Shown here: positions 53,644 through 62,626 of the stretch, one piece after another
How the letters are laid out: every line of letters starts with the position of its first letter
Position numbering within the stretch: position 1 is the first letter of the stretch
Assembly: GCF_000276805.1 (NCBI RefSeq)
Contig: NZ_AKXQ01000002.1
Coordinates: 186,001 to 250,000 of the forward strand
Length of the DNA stretch: 64,000 nucleotides
DNA from: Moritella dasanensis ArB 0140
GTDB lineage: Bacteria > Pseudomonadota > Gammaproteobacteria > Enterobacterales > Moritellaceae
Direction: 5' to 3'
Program-made: the position numbers and the translations under genes
Notes under the pieces: model-generated
The model's database searches: none
What the model saw: only the letters and a program-made list of their open reading frames with translations
What the model was told of the DNA's origin: nothing

Positions 53644-55209
53644 ATGCACGTTTTAATGATAGCGGCCGAAAATGATGCGATACCAGGTGCTAAAGTTGGT
53701 GGCGTTGCTGACGTCGTTCGAGATTTACCAAAAGCCTTGCCTCAACATGATGTAACGGTTGACGTTGTGATCCCAGATTATGGTCATTACGCGACAAAAT
53801 TTGAGTCACATCAACTTGCTCGTGTTAACGTTGAGTTTGCCGGCCAAACAGAAACAGTTACCCTATTCGAACTTTTCTTACCTGCAAGTGTTGCGAAAGT
53901 CCGTCAATTTGTATTGCAACACCCGCTATTTTCTCAAGACGGCAGTGTTTACAGTCACGACGAAGGCAATCGCCCTTTCGCCACTGACGCAACCAAATAC
54001 GCGCTATTCAACCTTGCTGTATGCCAACTGCTTATCGAGTCGAAATTCACCCGACCTGATGTATTACATTTACATGATTGGCACAGTGCAACAGTCGCGG
54101 TATTAAGCGAATACGCACCGCAGTATAAACAGCTTGCGAGCATTCATACCGTGTACACAGTACACAACATTGCTTTGCAAGGTATTCGACCTATTGCAGA
54201 CGATGAATCAAGCTTACGCCATTGGTTCCCTAGCCTTAATTTTGATCAAAGTGTTATTTGCGACCCGCGTTATACCCATTGCTATAACCCAATGCGTGCT
54301 GGTATCAACCTGTGTAATAAAGTCCATGTAGTATCACCAACGTACGCAGAAGAAGTATTACACGCCAGTGATGCTGCAAATGGTTTCTTCGGTGGTGAAG
54401 GCCTAGAACAAGACTTAGCAGCCGCTAAAAAGCAGGGTCGCTTAGTCGGTATTTTAAATGGCTGTGAATACGCAGACACGGTAAGTAAGATACGCGCGAA
54501 GAAACCAGCGCTAAAAACATTTTTAGCGCCAGCACAACAGCAAGTTAAACGTTGGTTAGCACAATCAGCACAATTAAAAACTGTACATTACCTCGCTAAC
54601 GAACAGATTAATAGCTGGAACAGCCAAGCCCCCTTCACTGATTTCTTAGTCACGAGCATTGGCCGTTTAACCGATCAAAAAGCACTGTTGTTACGTCAAC
54701 CTTATCAAGGTAAAACCGTATTGTCGGTATTGCTTGATGATCTTGCGCGTGTGAATGGTCGAATGATTATTCTGGGTTCGGGTGATACTCAAATTGAATT
54801 TGAATTCATGCAGCTAATGGCAAGTCATGACAATTTCTTATTCTTGAATGGTTATGGCCAAGCATTGTCAGATCAGATGTATCTACATGGCGATCTGTTC
54901 TTAATGCCAAGCTCATTTGAACCTTGTGGTATCAGCCAGATGTTAGCAATGCGTGACGGTCAACCTTGTCTTGTACATGCGGTTGGTGGTTTGAAAGACA
55001 CAGTGCAGCATTTAGAAAATGGCTTTAGCTTTAATGGTTCATCACTACAAGAACAGAGCGATAACTTAATTGCCGCCTTTAATGATGCGATCAAGCTTCA
55101 CGCAAGCAAGCCAAAGACATGGGCTAAGATTGCAGACAACGCCAAGTCAGCACGCTTTAGCTGGCAAGAAAGCACTAAACAGTATCTAGAGCTGCTTTAT
55201 ACGCACTAA
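53644..55209 (+). CDS. glgA: glycogen synthase GlgA
   Basis: GT5-family transfer of glucose from ADP-glucose to glycogen. The N-terminal 'ENDAIPGAKVGGVADVVRDLP' contains the substrate-binding KxGG motif, 'VLHLHDWHSATVAVL' the conserved HDWH, and the C-terminal lobe 'LFLMPSSFEPCGISQMLAMRDG' the catalytic E-x7-E region. Length 521 residues is slightly above the usual 470-500. AAGGAC precedes the start. It is separated from glgC by a terminator but completes the cluster. Confidence 0.92.
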   Translation: MHVLMIAAENDAIPGAKVGGVADVVRDLPKALPQHDVTVDVVIPDYGHYATKFESHQLARVNVEFAGQTETVTLFELFLPASVAKVRQFVLQHPLFSQDGSVYSHDEGNRPFATDATKYALFNLAVCQLLIESKFTRPDVLHLHDWHSATVAVLSEYAPQYKQLASIHTVYTVHNIALQGIRPIADDESSLRHWFPSLNFDQSVICDPRYTHCYNPMRAGINLCNKVHVVSPTYAEEVLHASDAANGFFGGEGLEQDLAAAKKQGRLVGILNGCEYADTVSKIRAKKPALKTFLAPAQQQVKRWLAQSAQLKTVHYLANEQINSWNSQAPFTDFLVTSIGRLTDQKALLLRQPYQGKTVLSVLLDDLARVNGRMIILGSGDTQIEFEFMQLMASHDNFLFLNGYGQALSDQMYLHGDLFLMPSSFEPCGISQMLAMRDGQPCLVHAVGGLKDTVQHLENGFSFNGSSLQEQSDNLIAAFNDAIKLHASKPKTWAKIADNAKSARFSWQESTKQYLELLYTH

Positions 55210-55245
55210 ACAATTGCGTGTTTAAGCAGTTATCTATATGAGAAT

Positions 55246-55292
55246 AAAAAACCACCCCGCTCTACTTATATAGTTGCTTGGTGGTTTTTTTA
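55246..55292. terminator. bidirectional terminator between glgA and the Dcu gene
   Basis: Arms AAAAAACCACC (55246-55256) and GGTGGTTTTTT (55280-55290) with T-runs on both strands between convergent genes. Confidence 0.85.
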
Positions 55293-55369
55293 TGCCTGAA
55301 CGAAAAAGACGACATTTAACTAAATGACGTCTTTGTTCGCTTCACTGTCTTTATTTAGGCTAGTGCCAA

Positions 55370-56671
55370 TTAAAGAATAAGCCCGCCAAACACAAAACCA
55401 AGTGCAACAGACGTTGAAATAGTCGCGACACCAGGAATGAAGAATGGGTGGTTAAAGACTAAGTTACCAATACGTGTTGAGCCGGTATCATCCATCTCTA
55501 CCGCGGCAAGCAATGTCGGGTAAGTTGGTAATACAAACAGCGCACTTACAGCAGCAAAAGAAGCCACAGCGGTAATAGGTGCAACACCAATCGCAAGCGC
55601 CGCTGGCATCAATGCTGTCGTTGTTGCGCCTTGAGAGTAAAGCAACATTGACGCAAAGAATAAAACAACCGCTAACATCCAAGGATATTGTTCAAGGATA
55701 CTGGCTGAAAACTCTTTGATGTCACCGATATGAGCCGACACAAACGTATCACCCAACCAAGCAACACCCAGCACACACACACAAGCACTCATGCCTGATT
55801 TGAATGTCGCCGCGTTAGCAATTTGCGAGGCATCAATCTTAGTGAAACTCACAATGCACGCTGCAGCAGTCAGCATTAACGCCATAATGGCTTCGTTACG
55901 TCCAATTGTTGGATTTTCAATAAGACCTACGCTACCACTGATCATCGTTGCATAAGCGACAACAGCCACAATAGCGGCACAGAAAATATAAACAGATGTT
56001 TTGGCTGTCGGTAAAATGTCACGTTTACCTTCACCGTTCATTTTAATCAGACCCTTTGCAAGGCGGTCTTGATACACAGGATCGTCTTTTAGTTCACAGC
56101 CTAAGTAGTTTGCAACAAATGCACCCACCATACACGCTAAGAATGTTGACGGAATACAAACAGCTAATAGTGATAAGTAATCAACACCAAGTGGCTCAAG
56201 AATACCTGAGAAGAATACCACTGCGGCTGATATTGGCGACGCAGTAATAGCAATTTGCGACGCAACAACAGCAATAGACAAGGGACGCGATGGACGAATA
56301 CCTTGTTCTTTTGCTACTTCAGCAATCACAGGCAGTGTCGAGAACGCCGTGTGACCCGTACCTGCTAACACAGTCATGAAATAAGTCACGATTGGTGCGT
56401 AGAAAGTAATGCGTTTTGGGTTTTTACGTAGAAATTTTTCAGCTAAATCAACTAGCCAATCCATACCACCAGCCACTTGCATTGCTGCAATTGCGGTGAT
56501 CACTGACATGATGATTAAAATAACATCGATAGGGATAGAACCCGCATCGAGACCTAAGATCATGGTTAAGACAAGTACGCCCGCACCACCCGCAAACCCG
56601 ATACCAATACCGCCAATACGCGCACCTAAATAGATGAACAGCAGTACGACAAAAAGTTGTACAACAATCAT
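55370..56671 (-). CDS. dcuA: anaerobic C4-dicarboxylate transporter, DcuA/DcuB family
   Basis: A 433-residue, 10-12-helix antiporter for fumarate, malate, aspartate and succinate. 'GIGIGFAGGAGVLVL', 'AAMQVAGGMDWLVDLAEKFL' and 'FSTLPVIAEVAKEQGIRPSRPLS' follow DcuA more closely than DcuB. 'ITASPISAAVVFFSG' is the family substrate-site motif. It is 120 bases downstream of aspA on the same strand, the aspA-dcuA arrangement of E. coli, and would supply aspartate to AspA and export succinate. GGAG precedes the ATG. Confidence 0.9.
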   Translation of the reverse strand: MIVVQLFVVLLFIYLGARIGGIGIGFAGGAGVLVLTMILGLDAGSIPIDVILIIMSVITAIAAMQVAGGMDWLVDLAEKFLRKNPKRITFYAPIVTYFMTVLAGTGHTAFSTLPVIAEVAKEQGIRPSRPLSIAVVASQIAITASPISAAVVFFSGILEPLGVDYLSLLAVCIPSTFLACMVGAFVANYLGCELKDDPVYQDRLAKGLIKMNGEGKRDILPTAKTSVYIFCAAIVAVVAYATMISGSVGLIENPTIGRNEAIMALMLTAAACIVSFTKIDASQIANAATFKSGMSACVCVLGVAWLGDTFVSAHIGDIKEFSASILEQYPWMLAVVLFFASMLLYSQGATTTALMPAALAIGVAPITAVASFAAVSALFVLPTYPTLLAAVEMDDTGSTRIGNLVFNHPFFIPGVATISTSVALGFVFGGLIL

Positions 56672-56792
56672 AGTAAACTCCGATTAAGATTAAAAAATAT
56701 CTGATAGATAAATCTGTATTTTTCGAATACAGATTTATGCTTAGCGAACAGTCAATATATTTTTAACTTGATTTTATACTATCTAGCGTTGA

Positions 56793-58256
56793 TTAAACCG
56801 CTTTAGTAAAACGTTGGCCTGTGTATTTTGGTTTCATTAGGTTTTCGATAGAGAAGATTTCATCTAACTCTGCTTCAGACAATAACCCACGTTCCAATAC
56901 CACTTCACGTACGTTCTTACCTGTTTCAGCACAGATTTTACCGATAACGTCGCCTTCATGGTGTCCAATGAATGGGTTTAGGTAAGTGATAATACCAATT
57001 GAATTTAACACGAAGTCTTGGCATACCTTGCGGTTAGCAGTAATGCCTTTAACGCATTTATCTTGTAGCGTGAAACACGCATTTTCTAATAACGACAATG
57101 ATTCAAACAGGCATTGACCAATCACAGGTTCCATTACGTTCAATTGTAATTGACCCGCTTCAGCAGCCATCGTAATAGTTAAATCGTTACCACATACTTT
57201 AAACGCAACTTGGTTAACCACTTCTGGAATAACTGGGTTTACTTTTGCAGGCATAATTGATGAACCAGCTTGCATTTCTGGTAGGTTAATTTCATTTAAA
57301 CCAGTACGCGGGCCAGAAGAAAGCAGGCGTAAATCGTTACAAATTTTAGATAGTTTCACTGCTAAACGTTTTAAGCCACTCGACAACATGACATAAGCGC
57401 CACAGTCAGACGTTGCTTCAACTAAGTCTTCTGCAGGTACAAATGCATGACCTGTAATTTCAGCTAATTTTTCAATCGCTAGTTCAGAATAACCAACTGG
57501 CGAGTTTAAACCTGTGCCGATAGCAGTCGCGCCGAGGTTGATTTCAAGCAATAATTCTTGGCAACGGTTAATACTTCTAATTTCTTCTTTTAGCGTAATA
57601 CCAAAGGCGTGGAATTCTTGACCTAATGTCATCGGTACTGCGTCTTGTAACTGCGTACGGCCCATTTTCAATACGTCGTTAAACTCTTCGGCTTTGTCTA
57701 AAAAGGTTTCGCTTAATGACGTTAGCGCCACTAATACTGCATTGCTGCGTTCAAACAAGGCTACACGGAAGCCAGTAGGATAAGCATCATTGGTACTTTG
57801 ACTTTTATTCACGTGGTCATTTGGGTTGATGTGGTTATAAGCACCTTTAGCATGTCCCATCTGCTCTAACGCGATATTGGCGATAACTTCATTGGTATTC
57901 ATGTTTACCGATGTGCCCGCGCCACCTTGGAATGCATCAACCGGGAATTGATTGTAAAAACGGTCGGTTGCTAACAATGTATTACATGCGTTAACAATAG
58001 CTTCACTGATTTCTTCTGGGATAGTGCCGAGAATACCGTTAGCTAATGCCGCTGCTTTTTTGGTTTTTACCATGCCGCGAACAAACTCAGGACAATCGCC
58101 AATTTTCTCTTTACTGATGTTAAAATTTACCATCGCTCTTAATGTGTGAATACCGTAGTAAGCCTGAGCTGGTATTTGTTTCACACCGAGTAAATCAGTT
58201 TCTAGACGGGTTTCTAGGTTAGTTTCTACGGTTGGATTGGTTGTTAATACTGTCAT
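56793..58256 (-). CDS. aspA: aspartate ammonia-lyase AspA
   Basis: Converts L-aspartate to fumarate and ammonia, supplying the electron acceptor for anaerobic fumarate respiration. The family motifs '[17 protein letters not shown]', '[19 protein letters not shown]' and the signature '[11 protein letters not shown]' are present; the signature alanine (AKVNP rather than GKVNP) separates it from FumC. Length 487 residues includes a slightly long N-terminus rich in Thr ('[12 protein letters not shown]'). It is the first gene of the aspA-dcu operon. Confidence 0.95.
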   Translation of the reverse strand: MTVLTTNPTVETNLETRLETDLLGVKQIPAQAYYGIHTLRAMVNFNISKEKIGDCPEFVRGMVKTKKAAALANGILGTIPEEISEAIVNACNTLLATDRFYNQFPVDAFQGGAGTSVNMNTNEVIANIALEQMGHAKGAYNHINPNDHVNKSQSTNDAYPTGFRVALFERSNAVLVALTSLSETFLDKAEEFNDVLKMGRTQLQDAVPMTLGQEFHAFGITLKEEIRSINRCQELLLEINLGATAIGTGLNSPVGYSELAIEKLAEITGHAFVPAEDLVEATSDCGAYVMLSSGLKRLAVKLSKICNDLRLLSSGPRTGLNEINLPEMQAGSSIMPAKVNPVIPEVVNQVAFKVCGNDLTITMAAEAGQLQLNVMEPVIGQCLFESLSLLENACFTLQDKCVKGITANRKVCQDFVLNSIGIITYLNPFIGHHEGDVIGKICAETGKNVREVVLERGLLSEAELDEIFSIENLMKPKYTGQRFTKAV

Positions 58257-58627
58257 GAGTACACTCTGCTAATTGGATAATGTCTAAAGGATATATAAAG
58301 ATTATGGGAGGATAATACGTTCTATTGTTTTTAATAAAGTGGGTTTTGATCACCTTTTAAAAACAAAGATTTGCGAATATGACGAATGTTTTTTTCGACC
58401 TCTGAATCAGCATGTTTTATGTATTTTTATAATTGATCCATACGCAAATACCTCTTAATGGCTAGTGAATCAATAATGCTTTAAATGGTAATAAACTATA
58501 GTGTTTGCATTAATACGGGTGTTTTATGAACTTTATACTGTTAGTTAGATGATTTAGCATGAAAAACAGCATTAAATACCGATGGTGATATAGTAGTTTC
58601 ATTGCGTTGATTAAAAGGAGAGATATT
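58257..58627. other. divergent promoter region between aspA and the GST gene
   Basis: About 370 AT-rich bases. TTTGATCACC at about 58347 is only half an FNR/CRP-type site. I see no full operator, terminator or RNA here. Confidence 0.4.
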
Positions 58628-59293
58628 ATTTACACATTATATTGGGATCGTGGTGGCGCCAACATGGCCACTCACGCCGTACTGGAAGAATTAGGCGTGG
58701 CTTATGAGTTAGTCGAGATCGACTTAGCGAAAAAAATGCAACGTACACCTGAGTATCTAGCGATAAACCCGAACGGTAAGGTGCCGACATTACAGCACCG
58801 CGGCGAGATCATTTATGAATCGGCGGCGATTCTAATGTATATACTTGACCAACACCCAGAAAGTGGTTTAGCGCCCGCACTAACGTCTCCACTACGCGGT
58901 CATTATTATCAATACCTCACTTGGATGTCGAACACACTACAGGACGCAGCTAACCGCTGGGCTCACCCGGAGCACTATATTACTAACAATGACAACGTCA
59001 TTGATGATAACGATACTGATTTGAACCGAATAATGGATAAAGCAACCCAAGATCTGAACCGTTGTTGGAGCATCATCGATGATGAACTGGGTAACAAAGG
59101 CCCATGGCTTTTAGGCGACAACATAAGCGGCGCCGACTTTCATTTGTTTATGGTAGCCTATTGGAGCCGTCGATATGATAGTAGTGCGCAGGACTGGCCA
59201 AACTTACTCCGCCACCAGCAAGCGATGCTGCAACGAAATTCTATTCAACAGATGATGTATCAGGAAGGGCTGACGTTGAATACTGAAACGTGA
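58628..59293 (+). CDS. glutathione S-transferase family protein, apparent AUU start
   Basis: A 221-residue GST: thioredoxin-like N-terminal domain with 'YTLYWDRGGANMATHAVLEE', the cis-Pro/glutathione loop 'NPNGKVPTLQHRGE' and 'YESAAILMYILD', then the helical domain with 'GPWLLGDNISGADFHLFMVA'. There is no ATG, GTG or TTG at the expected start. AAGGAG (58615-58620) stands seven bases before ATT at 58628, which gives 'MYTLYWD', the normal GST N-terminus. An in-frame TTG at 58607 has no Shine-Dalgarno and would add an extension. Substrate unknown; divergent from aspA. Confidence 0.8.
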   Translation: MYTLYWDRGGANMATHAVLEELGVAYELVEIDLAKKMQRTPEYLAINPNGKVPTLQHRGEIIYESAAILMYILDQHPESGLAPALTSPLRGHYYQYLTWMSNTLQDAANRWAHPEHYITNNDNVIDDNDTDLNRIMDKATQDLNRCWSIIDDELGNKGPWLLGDNISGADFHLFMVAYWSRRYDSSAQDWPNLLRHQQAMLQRNSIQQMMYQEGLTLNTET

Positions 59294-59316
59294 GGCGCTA
59301 AGCATCCAGTAAAATG

Positions 59317-59425
59317 GAACATGGATGAGGGATGTTTTTGGCTTAGCGTTATTATAGGCTTGGTTCGATCACCCTAAGCCATTAATGGACAGAAACGCGT
59401 TAGGGATTTCACTCTAACGCGAATG
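59317..59425 (+). repeat. dispersed hairpin repeat, copy E
   Basis: Contains TCACCCTAAGCC, the loop motif CATTAATGGACAGAAAC and GCGTTAGGG, overlapping a perfect hairpin CGCGTTAG (59396-59403)/CTAACGCG (59414-59421). It shares the TCACCCTAAGC...ATGGACAGAAA module with copy C. Confidence 0.6.
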
Positions 59426-59521
59426 GTTCAGATAAGAAAAAGTATCTTGGAGTATTAAATGTTTGCATAGGGGAATTAACCCTGTTTTTGGCTAATGTGA
59501 GACCAAGCCCCTTAACTACAA

Positions 59522-60340
59522 CTAAACGTCTAACTTCCTCCAGTGGTATTTTCCATCTGCTTTCAATGAGGCTATACCTCTCGTCACAGTGATAGGCTCT
59601 TCAATTAAACGTTTAGTTTCAATGATTGAGCTAATATCACTGATATCACCAATATTCAGTTCTAGCGCTCCACTTGCGTTTAGAAGTGAATCCTTGGCTC
59701 CTAGTACAAACCTATACTCACGTTGCCAATCATAGTGTTTATCTTTAACGAATAGGCCGATTTTGCCTTTGTGCTTGGACATTTTCTTATAGTCAACAAT
59801 TCCACAGCCTCCATCCATGTAGTCGTTAACGAAAAAATCGGCTCGATTTATAGCGTCAGAATATCGCTGGAAGAACTTTGCTGGTTTATTAATGAGTAGA
59901 GTATGTGAACCAAACTTTTTCATTCTTCGATCCATATGATACTTATCATCTTTTAAGTGACGGATATTTCCTTGCTTATCCTCACCTATACAGCTCATAC
60001 AGAAAATAAAGGTGTTTTTAGGTGATGGAACACCCAAAGAAACCTCTGTTCCTTTAGGTATATTTACTTCACTAAACGACGGATGGTTCAAAGCAATCTC
60101 TATTCTGTGATTATTATGTACGACGCCTGTTTGAAATTGCACATAAGTAGATTCCAATTCATCACTACGAACCTTTACTCCATCTTCACCTTTAAGCTCA
60201 CTGAAATAGTCAATACTATTCATATAGAGAAGGCCTTTCTGCATCTGCTGCAAACGTTCTAAAGGTGCTACTTTCATGAGTAGCCAATACCTTTTTACAG
60301 GTTGATTTTCTTGTTGGAAAAGTTCAAGCATTCTGTCCAT
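59522..60340 (-). CDS. uncharacterised accessory protein
   Basis: A 272-residue soluble protein. I recognise no named family. The N-terminal 'KRYWLLMKVAPLERLQQMQK' and 'LLYMNSIDYFSEL' and the C-terminal 'GLFVKDKHYDWQREYRFVLG' give a pattern seen in scattered bacterial hypothetical proteins (a folded domain ending with an E-Y-R-F strand). The Shine-Dalgarno is weak and AT content is higher than in the flanking core genes. It is flanked on both sides by copies of the dispersed hairpin repeat, between a GST gene and slt, so it looks like an insertion. No function is assigned. Confidence 0.6.
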   Translation of the reverse strand: MDRMLELFQQENQPVKRYWLLMKVAPLERLQQMQKGLLYMNSIDYFSELKGEDGVKVRSDELESTYVQFQTGVVHNNHRIEIALNHPSFSEVNIPKGTEVSLGVPSPKNTFIFCMSCIGEDKQGNIRHLKDDKYHMDRRMKKFGSHTLLINKPAKFFQRYSDAINRADFFVNDYMDGGCGIVDYKKMSKHKGKIGLFVKDKHYDWQREYRFVLGAKDSLLNASGALELNIGDISDISSIIETKRLIEEPITVTRGIASLKADGKYHWRKLDV

Positions 60341-60442
60341 TATGACGTCTCAAGTTCTTATCGTATCTATGACCCATCATTGCATAATGAACCATTAGAA
60401 AATCTTGGGCAACAGAGAGGTGTGAGTAAATCATGAATGTTT

Positions 60443-60480
60443 GATGCTAAATGGTTTTGGGGCAGAATCGAGTTAGAGTT
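60443..60480 (+). repeat. dispersed hairpin repeat fragment, copy H
   Basis: Contains the loop motif ATGGTTTTGGGGCAGAATCG followed by AGTTAGAG, matching copies A, C and D. Confidence 0.5.
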
Positions 60481-60535
60481 GTTGCAAAAGCAATAGTGAA
60501 GGCAGCACTACCAATAAGCAATGCTGACGAGAAGA

Positions 60536-62473
60536 TTAAAAACGCGCGTTGAGCTCTTTAGGCTTAAGAAACTCAAGCGGTTTATCTAAGATATGCTGAT
60601 AAATAACGTTATAGACTAAAACATTTTTGACATAACGTCGGGTTTCTTTATAGGGAATGGCTTCAATCCAACTGTCCATGGCTAAGGCTTTCTCTGCCCT
60701 GCCGTCTTCACTACCTTGCCAGCGATCAACTCGGTTAGGGCCCGCATTATACGCCGCAGTTGCCAACACCCTATTCCCTTCATATCGCGTAAGTAAGCTA
60801 TCAAAATAGGCTGCACCTAACTGGACATTAATCTCGCCATCGGTTAATTGTGATCTTCTCTTATAATCTTTCAACCCGATTTTAAGTGCAGTCTCTTTTG
60901 CCGTTCCCGGCATCAGTTGCATATAACCACGCGCCCCGACCGGCGAATTGGCAAACTCGTCAAACGAACTTTCTTGGCGCGTAATGGCATAAATATAGCT
61001 TGAATCAAGTTCATACAGATTGGCATTCGCATAAAACAATTGGGGTTTAGCAGCGGGAAAACGGATATTTAAAGCATCCCAACTTTTAGACAGAATACTA
61101 GCAACGACTGAAAGGTGCGCCCAGCCTTTTTGAAAGGCGAACAAACCTAACTGCCTTTGCAAATTGATGCTTTTACCGGTAATTAAGACCCGCCACTCAC
61201 GTTTAAGTAAATACATGTGTTTGTGGAAATATAGTTCATCAATATGTGCAAGTTGTGCTTTAAGGGGATCTAAATCTTGCTGCTGTCTGCTGACAATATT
61301 CGCATTAAATTGATAATCCATCCCTAATTTTTGCGCAGACAGAAAGCCATAATAATTACGTTCTGTCGCGATATTTTGATAAAGTTTATCAGCTTGATCT
61401 TGTTGCTGTTTATTTTCAAATACCCGTGCTTGCCAATACAACCATTTACTATCCAGCTGTTTACTATCCACTTGCTTAATTTCGTTCAACTGCGACAGCC
61501 AATGTTCTATATCGGGCCAATGATTAAATCTAATCGCATAACGAATACGACGCTCCGTTAATTTTACATCCTGTAAAGCCGAAAGCGTTTTATCTAACCA
61601 AGGAAACAATGTGCTTTCATTACGGCTCATAATGCGTGATATAAGATACTTTTTTAACTTGGTTTGCTCTGCCGATGTAAATGATTTTTGACGCTCATAA
61701 CTCAGATAAGCATCTAATCCTAACTCAATATCTTTTTTAGCCAATCGTTTAATGCTGGCGACTAAAAAGTCGTGGCTAGCATCTTCTTTGTTGTTAAATA
61801 AGGGGCTGTTTAATAGCTTTTTCGGGGTTCTATGTAAAGCATATAACTGCTTAGCCAACAATTCATTTTCCTTGTCCATTAAGGTGATTAAATAGGACAT
61901 AAGGGCTTTTTTATTATTTGTATAAGCTAAATGAAAACGCTTTAAAATTAATGCCTGCGATATTTGCTTGCTATCAAGATAATGCGCTAAAACGCTATCA
62001 CAGGCATTCGGTAAGGAAGAGCCCGTTAACCAGATTTTTTGCACATCAGACCAAATTTCATCCGCTTGGTCTCCTGCTATTCGAGCCTGAAAATGGTAGC
62101 ACTTCAAGTCGACTGAGTTGGGCAGTTGCGGATAGAAAGACAGATACTCATGCCAATACTGGTTTTTTGCTAAGTAATATAAGTAATTTCGCTGCAGATC
62201 ATAACTGGCTCGACGATCAAGATTATCCTTTATAAAAGCTTGTACTGCAGACAAACTATCGCGACTAAAATGCGCTTTAAGTTGTTGGTATTCTAGGAGA
62301 TAAGTTAATGGGTATGCGGGGATTAACTTTGTTGTTTGTACTGCTTCCGACCACATTTCTTGGGTTTGTAAGTCGGCCGCTTGCGTATACAAATCTCTTT
62401 GCTGACTCCACGTAAGCGAGGTTGCAAAACTTGAAAATGAAAATACAAACACACAAAGACATAATATTTTCAT
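60536..62473 (-). CDS. slt: soluble lytic murein transglycosylase Slt
   Basis: A periplasmic exolytic muramidase that releases 1,6-anhydromuropeptides. ATG 62473 with GGAG upstream gives the signal peptide 'MKILCLCVFVFSFSSFATS'; upstream in-frame starts would bury it. Residues about 20-470 form the helical U and L domains of Slt70, and the catalytic SLT domain follows with 'AITRQESSFDEFANSPVGARGYMQLMPGT' (catalytic Glu near 501, shown in two motifs RQESSF and GARGYMQLMPGT) and 'AAYNAGPNRVDRW'. Length 645 residues matches Slt70. Confidence 0.93.
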   Translation of the reverse strand: MKILCLCVFVFSFSSFATSLTWSQQRDLYTQAADLQTQEMWSEAVQTTKLIPAYPLTYLLEYQQLKAHFSRDSLSAVQAFIKDNLDRRASYDLQRNYLYYLAKNQYWHEYLSFYPQLPNSVDLKCYHFQARIAGDQADEIWSDVQKIWLTGSSLPNACDSVLAHYLDSKQISQALILKRFHLAYTNNKKALMSYLITLMDKENELLAKQLYALHRTPKKLLNSPLFNNKEDASHDFLVASIKRLAKKDIELGLDAYLSYERQKSFTSAEQTKLKKYLISRIMSRNESTLFPWLDKTLSALQDVKLTERRIRYAIRFNHWPDIEHWLSQLNEIKQVDSKQLDSKWLYWQARVFENKQQQDQADKLYQNIATERNYYGFLSAQKLGMDYQFNANIVSRQQQDLDPLKAQLAHIDELYFHKHMYLLKREWRVLITGKSINLQRQLGLFAFQKGWAHLSVVASILSKSWDALNIRFPAAKPQLFYANANLYELDSSYIYAITRQESSFDEFANSPVGARGYMQLMPGTAKETALKIGLKDYKRRSQLTDGEINVQLGAAYFDSLLTRYEGNRVLATAAYNAGPNRVDRWQGSEDGRAEKALAMDSWIEAIPYKETRRYVKNVLVYNVIYQHILDKPLEFLKPKELNARF

Positions 62474-62626
62474 CGTTCTCTCCGCAAGATACCCTGAGCC
62501 GTAACGCAGAGAGGGGTAGCTGCTAGCATTATAGGTAAAGTGCAGCAAAAAATAACAATTTATTAACCTATTAATATTAACACAGGGGATAATAAGGTGC
62601 TATTGATTGCTTTAACACTTAGCCTA

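Noticed and set aside
58340-58356. FNR or CRP site upstream of aspA
   Set aside because: Only one half site is present and no second half at proper spacing.
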